Positions 58,988 to 64,000 of a stretch of DNA of 64,000 bases are shown here, piece by piece. This DNA comes from Tenrec ecaudatus. Lineage: Eukaryota; Chordata; Mammalia; Afrosoricida; Tenrecidae. The notes below the pieces were generated by a model. The model saw only the letters and a list, made by a program, of their open reading frames with translations, was not told the DNA's origin and made no database searches. The DNA lies in NCBI RefSeq assembly GCF_050624435.1, contig NC_134536.1, forward strand, positions 138,661,277 to 138,725,276. Reading direction: 5' to 3'. Position 1 is the first letter of the stretch. Every line of letters begins with the position of its first letter. Position numbers and translations under genes: made by a program.

Positions 58988-60605
58988 TTTTTAAACATTT
59001 TATTAGGGGTTCATACAACTCATCACAATCCATACATATACATACATCAATTGTATAAAGGACATCTGTACATTCTTTGCCATGATCATTTTCAAAGCAT
59101 TTGCTCTCTACTTAAGCCCTTTACATCAGGTCCTCTTTTTTCCCCTCCCTTCCCGCTCTCCCCTCCCTCATGAGCCCTTGATAATTTATAGATTATTATT
59201 TTGTCATATCTTGCCCTATCCGGCATCTCCCTTCACCCCCTTTTCTGTTGTCCGTCCCCCAGGGAGGAGGTCACATGTAGATACTTGTAATCGGTTCCCC
59301 TTTCCAACCCACTCACCCTCTACTCTCCAAGTATCACCCCTCAAACCCCTGGTCCTCAAGGCATTATCCACCCTGGATTCCCTGTGCCTCCAGGTCCTAT
59401 ATGCACCAGTGTACAACCTCTGCTCTATCCAATTTTGCAAGGTAGAATTTGGATCATGGTAGTTGGTGGGGAGGAAGCATCCAGGATCTGGGGGAAAGCT
59501 ATATTCTTCATCGGTGCTACATCGCACCCTGACTGACTCATCTCCTCCCCTAGACCCCTCTGTAAGGGGATCTCCAGTGGCCGACAAATGGGCTTTGGGT
59601 CTCCACTCTGCACTTCCCCCTTCATTCACTATGGTAATTTTTTTTTTTGTGGATATTGCCTTATACCTGATCCCTTTGGCACGTCGTGATCGCACAGGCT
59701 GGTGTGCTTCTTCCATGTGGGCTTTGTTGCTTCTGAGCTAGATGGCCGCTTGTTCACCTTCAAGCCTTTAAGATCCCAGACAGTATCTCTTTTGATAGCC
59801 GGGCACCATCAGCTTTCCTCGCCACATTTCCTTATGCACCCGTTTGTCCTCGGTGATTGTATCATGGATTGTATCATGCAGCCAATGATATGATATTTTG
59901 TTTTTTGATGCCTGATAACTGATCCCTTCGGGACCACGTGATCACACAGATTGGCGTGTTCTTCCATGTGGGCTTTGTTACTTCTGAGCTAGATGGCCAC
60001 TTGTTTATCTTCAAGCCTTTAAGACCCCAGACACTATCTCTTTTGATAGCCGGGCACCATCAGCTTTCTTCACCACATTTACTTGTTCACCCACTTTGGC
60101 TTCAGCAGTTGTGTGGGGAGGGTGAGCATCATAGAGTGCCAATTTAATAGAAGAAAGTATTCATGCATTGAGGGAGTGGTTGAGTAGAGGCCCAAGGTCC
60201 TTTTGCCACCTTAATACTTAACCTATAAATATAGACACATAGATCTATTTCCCCATCCTCATATATGTATTTGCATGTACATGTCTTTGTCTAGACCTCT
60301 ATAAATGCCCTCTGCCTCCCAGCTCTTTCCTCTATTTCCCTTGACTTTCCTCCTGTCCCACTATCATGCTCCGTCCCCACCTGGGTTTCAGCAATTCCTC
60401 TTGTTTACATTACCCCTTGATCATACCCTACCAGGCCTCCCACACCAACCTCACCACCAATTTGGTTCACTTGTTTCCCTTGTCCCTGGGTTTGTTAACA
60501 CCACTTCCATTCCCCCCACGTGCCCCTATCCCATGTCCTCCTGGAACTGTTGGTCCCGTTGTTCTTTCTAGATTGTTCATCCAGCCTATCTACCCAGTAG
60601 TTTTT
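58988..60605 (-). mobile_element. Young L1 3' UTR (antisense), copy 3 of 3
   Basis: 1.6 kb with the repeated block twice (about 59695-59870 and 59945-60125). Runs from ACATTTTATTAGGGGTTCATAC to the pyrimidine-rich part and ends near TTGTTCATCCAGCCTATC. Confidence 0.9.
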
Positions 60606-61025
60606 AAGCAGTTTACTATTCATTTGCTTATATTTTATTTATTTTTCTTGAGTTTCCTGTTGATTTCTAATAGTACAGCATTGTGATCTGAAATTGTGTT
60701 GTAGAAATATTCTGCATCTTTGTTGAGTATTTTTCTAGTTATTTTGTTCTTCATTGAAAGTTTATCAAATCCACCCAGTATTATTGTGGAGTTATCTATT
60801 TCTCTTTTCAGTTTTGTTAGAATTTGATTTATGTCTTTGGACTCTTTCATTGGGTGTGTAGATCCTTATCATGGTTATGTCTTATTGTTGGATTAACCAT
60901 TTAATCATTAGATAATGCCCTTCCGTATTCTTTATGGTGTTTTCCTTGAAATCTATTTTACCAGAAATTAGCATTGTCACTTTGCTCCTATTTTGCTGCC
61001 ATTTGCTCAGTATTTTCTTGTTCTT
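60606..61025 (-). mobile_element. Old L1 ORF2 endonuclease region (antisense)
   Basis: ATTGTGATCTGAAATTGTGTTG (60680-60701) and TATTATTGTGGAGTTATCTATTTC are antisense old-L1 ORF2 text; the minus strand gives STIILGGFDKLS near 60,790, matching the VGDFN-type block. Confidence 0.75.
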
Positions 61026-61440
61026 TCATCCCCCCAGCAATTTTATTAGTATATAATTCAAAAATCATGCAATTCAGTAGTTTTATCACATCAAGAAGAG
61101 TGTTACAATTATCGGCATAGTGTGTTTGGCATATTTTCTTCATTCTTGTACTAATCGCTATTAGCTCCCCAATTTTCCCCAACCTCTCCTGTCATATCAT
61201 CAAGGAAGCAGTAATCTAGTTACTGTATCTATACATTTACCGATTCTGGGTATCATATATAGAAATGCACTATAAAACAAACCATCCTTTCATTTTTAGC
61301 TTATTTTCATTTTAAGATATGTCTTTTACAGATATCCTATTAATGGATCATGGTTGCTTATCCTTTGATTCTGTGTTTCTTGCCTGGGGCGTTTACTCCA
61401 GTTACAGTCAATGTAATTATTGATAGATATGTAGTTACAG
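61026..61440 (-). mobile_element. Old L1 fragments (antisense)
   Basis: 61040-61260 resembles the old 3' UTR start at 34,850; 61290-61440 resembles antisense text near the ORF2 start (TTACTCCAGTTACAGTCAATG). Boundaries are approximate. Confidence 0.5.
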
Positions 61441-63115
61441 CTTTCCTATTACTTATTTTAAAATGTTATATTTGAGATATAAAGAACATATCATAGAATT
61501 CAATAGTTTAATCATATTAAGAAGGGTAATATATTCTTCACCACAGTCAACATTGGAACATTTTCTTTCTTTTTGTACCCATTGCTGTTGACTGCCCATT
61601 TCCCCCACCTCCCCTTTTGTACCTCTCAATAATTATTAATAGTATTATTATCTTCATAGAGCCACCCTTCTTGACTTTCCTATACGGAAAAACATAAAGC
61701 GTGGACAAAGAACAAAAAAATTGGCCAAATAAAACAGAGACAACCTCAATAGAACAGATAGCAGAAAATATTTTAAAACCAGAATAAATTCAGGTGGGAG
61801 ATATAATGACACGTTGTTACATTCTAGCCTAATGACAGCTGCCAATATCAGACAATACTCTTTTCCTGATAGTATGGCTATTGACATTCCTACATTATGG
61901 TCAGTGGGGACTCACCAGATACTCAATCCATGTGTGGATCCTGCAAATGGATTTAGGGCTTCCACTATTATTCGTAACATTTTAGGATCTGGTCCAGTTC
62001 CTTCCTCTGGGTTTTATTCTTTATGATCTTTGGATCACTCAAGCTGTCGTGCTTCTTTGTGGAGTAGCTGATTGCTCACTTAAGTGGCTGCATGTTTGGA
62101 GACAAGCCTTTAAGACCTTAGATGCTATTTTTCTAATAGCCGGGCACTGTCTAATTTCTTCACAACACTTTGCTGTAGTACGCTTATCTTCGGTGATCTC
62201 AGAGCAAGTACTGAGCATGGCCATCTCACAAGAACTAATTGTTCTTAAGGTCACAATTAAGTGGGAGCTCAAAATCCATTCATATATGTAATATATTTAT
62301 ATATCTCCCTGGTTTGCTTTGTAGATACCATTATCACTTTATTAGAGTGCATCATAAATCATCCCCTGAGGCATATAGTAATTCTATTGATAGTTACATT
62401 ATTTTAGTCAGTGGTATAGAAAACACTGTTAAAAAAGGAGACTACATGTTTAGGACATCTTTTTAGACCCTATACTGTACAGCTTTGAAAATTAGGTGAT
62501 TGGACACTAGTTACACAAACCATGAGGGTTAGAGATATGGCAATATTTTCAGTAACACTCATTTGCAAAGGAAGGACCATGCCTGGTTGGCTAACATGTC
62601 CCAAATAAGTAGAGAGAGCATTAAAAAGGCAAGTACATGTTGATCCTAGGTTGCCTTTTGTTGGACAACCTCTAAGCAATTGGTGTGAACCAATTTCCTA
62701 ATCTTGGGATAGAAATCATCTGCTTCTTTCCCCATTAGATCATTTCACTTTTAAGTTCAAGAGAGTATTTCAGTCCTTTAGATCAGCTACAAGTGAGTTT
62801 AAGGTAAATCCAGTTCCCTTAGTGGAATTTCCCATTCAAATTCTGCTGTGGTGTGGTCTGTGAATGGGTATTGTGTATCTTGAAAGGACAGTCTAGTGTT
62901 ACAGTTGTCTATAATATGTTGTGCGGGTCACGAGAGGTTGGAATAGAAACTAGGTCAAAAGTGCCCACTTAGGAACATAATACTGGGTGTATTTGTGTCA
63001 GTGGTGGGTTGCCTCACCAGATTGACCCAACATCAGAAATGTAATCTTCTCTAATACAGACATGTCCCACCCTTCCTCTTGATCTGAGTTCCCAGTAAGG
63101 TTCACTAAATACTCT
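61441..63115 (-). mobile_element. Old L1 3' UTR (antisense)
   Basis: The longest old-generation copy in the window. It has the old form of the repeated block at about 62045-62175 (AAGCCTTTAAGACCTTAGATGC, AGCCGGGCACTGTC) and then text parallel to 14157-17160. Cut by the young L1 at 63116. Confidence 0.75.
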
Positions 63116-64000
63116 TTAAAAAAAACATTTTATTAGGGGCTCATACAACTCATCACAATCCATACATGCATCAATTGTATAAAGCACATCTGTACATTCA
63201 TTGCCCTCATCCTTTTCAAAGCACTTGCTCTCCACTTAAGTCCTTTGCATCAGGTCCACTTTTTTCCCCCTCCCTCCCCGCTCCCTCCTCCCTCATGAGC
63301 TCTTGGTAATTTACAAATTATTATTTTGTCATATCTTGCCCTATCCAATGTCTCCCTTCACCCTCTTTTCCATTGTCCGTCCCCCAGGGAGGAGGTCACA
63401 TGTAGATCCTTGTAATCGGTTCCCTCTTTCCAACCCACTCTCCCACTACCCTCACAGTATCGCCACTCACATCACTAGTCCTGAAGGGATCATCTGCCCT
63501 GGATTCCCTGTGCTTCCAGCTCCTATCTGCACCAGTGTACATCCTCTGGGCTATCCAGACTTCCAGACTTGCAAGGTAGAATTCGGATCATAATAGTGGG
63601 GGTGGGGGTGGGTGAGAAGGAAGCATTTAGGAACAAGAGGAAAGCTGTATTCTTCATTGGTGCTATATCACACCCTGATAGACTCATGTCCTCCCCTAGA
63701 CCCCTCTGTAAGCGGATCTCCAGTGGCAGACAGATGGGCTTTAGGTCTCCACTCTGCACTTCCCCCCCTTCATTCATTATGGTAAAAATTTTTTTTGTTC
63801 TGATGATGCCTTATACCTGATCCCTTCGATACCTCGTGATCATACAGGCTGGTATGCTTCTTCCATGTGGGCTTTATTGCTTCTGAGCTAGATGGCCGCT
63901 TGTTTACCTTCAAGCCTTTAAGACCCCAGATACTCTCTCTTTTGATAGCCGGGCACCATCAACTTTCTTCGCCACATTTACTTATGTACCCGTTTGTCCT
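63116..64000 (-). mobile_element. Young L1 3' UTR (antisense), cut by window end
   Basis: AAACATTTTATTAGGGGCTCATAC and onwards, entering the repeated block (GGTATGCTTCTTCCATGTGGGC) at about 63,850. Continues past the window. Confidence 0.92.

Noticed and set aside
46318-64000. HDAC8 exon 5 within the window
   Set aside because: I looked for the DEASGFCYLND-type coding sequence on the plus strand and did not find it; the exon presumably lies further right.

Overview
This is a mammalian (afrotherian) genomic window, most likely from a tenrec. Three things point there. First, tRNA-derived AfroSINEs and the RTE-type LINE that shares their 3' tail occur throughout, which indicates Afrotheria. Second, a complete SPIN-type hAT element lies at 888-1395; SPIN is a horizontally transferred transposon reported from tenrec among afrotherians. 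Third, a piece that looks like OposCharlie1 (OC1), another such hAT element, lies at 33181-33303. The species call is an inference from the repeats.

The only host gene I can support is HDAC8 (class I histone/SMC3 deacetylase) on the + strand: promoter and 5' UTR near 29,860-30,281, then exons 1-4 at 30282-30383, 30868-30920, 45111-45241 and 46176-46317. All splice sites and phases agree. The four exons encode the N-terminal ~142 residues, up to the catalytic HH motif. Exon 5 and the rest were not found and should lie to the right of the window. Introns 2 and 4 are largely transposon sequence.

Layout. 1-3,700: RTE pieces, SPIN, unassigned DNA, AfroSINEs. 3,870-10,440: an old + strand L1 interrupted by processed pseudogenes of KAT6A (with an internal inversion) and DHRS7. 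10,440-18,600: L1 pieces of several ages, a Tigger-like element, and a U2 snRNA fragment inside a young L1. 18,600-19,590: a C2CD3 processed pseudogene. 19,590-29,340: more L1, a long GAGT-type simple repeat, two LTR-like remnants and a tiny retrocopy. 29,460-30,920: AfroSINE, HDAC8 promoter, exons 1-2. Intron 2 holds a full-length 7.7-kb L1 (35855-43588) inside an AfroSINE with a 13-bp target-site duplication. After exon 4 come a mariner element, two RTE loci and a dense L1 cluster to the end.

Two L1 generations dominate. The young one has a ~2-kb 3' UTR ending in an AATAAA-like A-rich tail, with about 15 copies here. The older one has a diverged 3' UTR that shares a recognisable block with the young one. 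Nested insertions with target-site duplications give the order of events: RTE and old L1 first, then old L1 3' ends, then young L1. I found no operon, CRISPR, functional RNA gene or novel protein system. The points of most interest are the horizontally acquired transposons, the twin-priming inversions, the U2 insertion and the repeated block in the L1 3' UTR.
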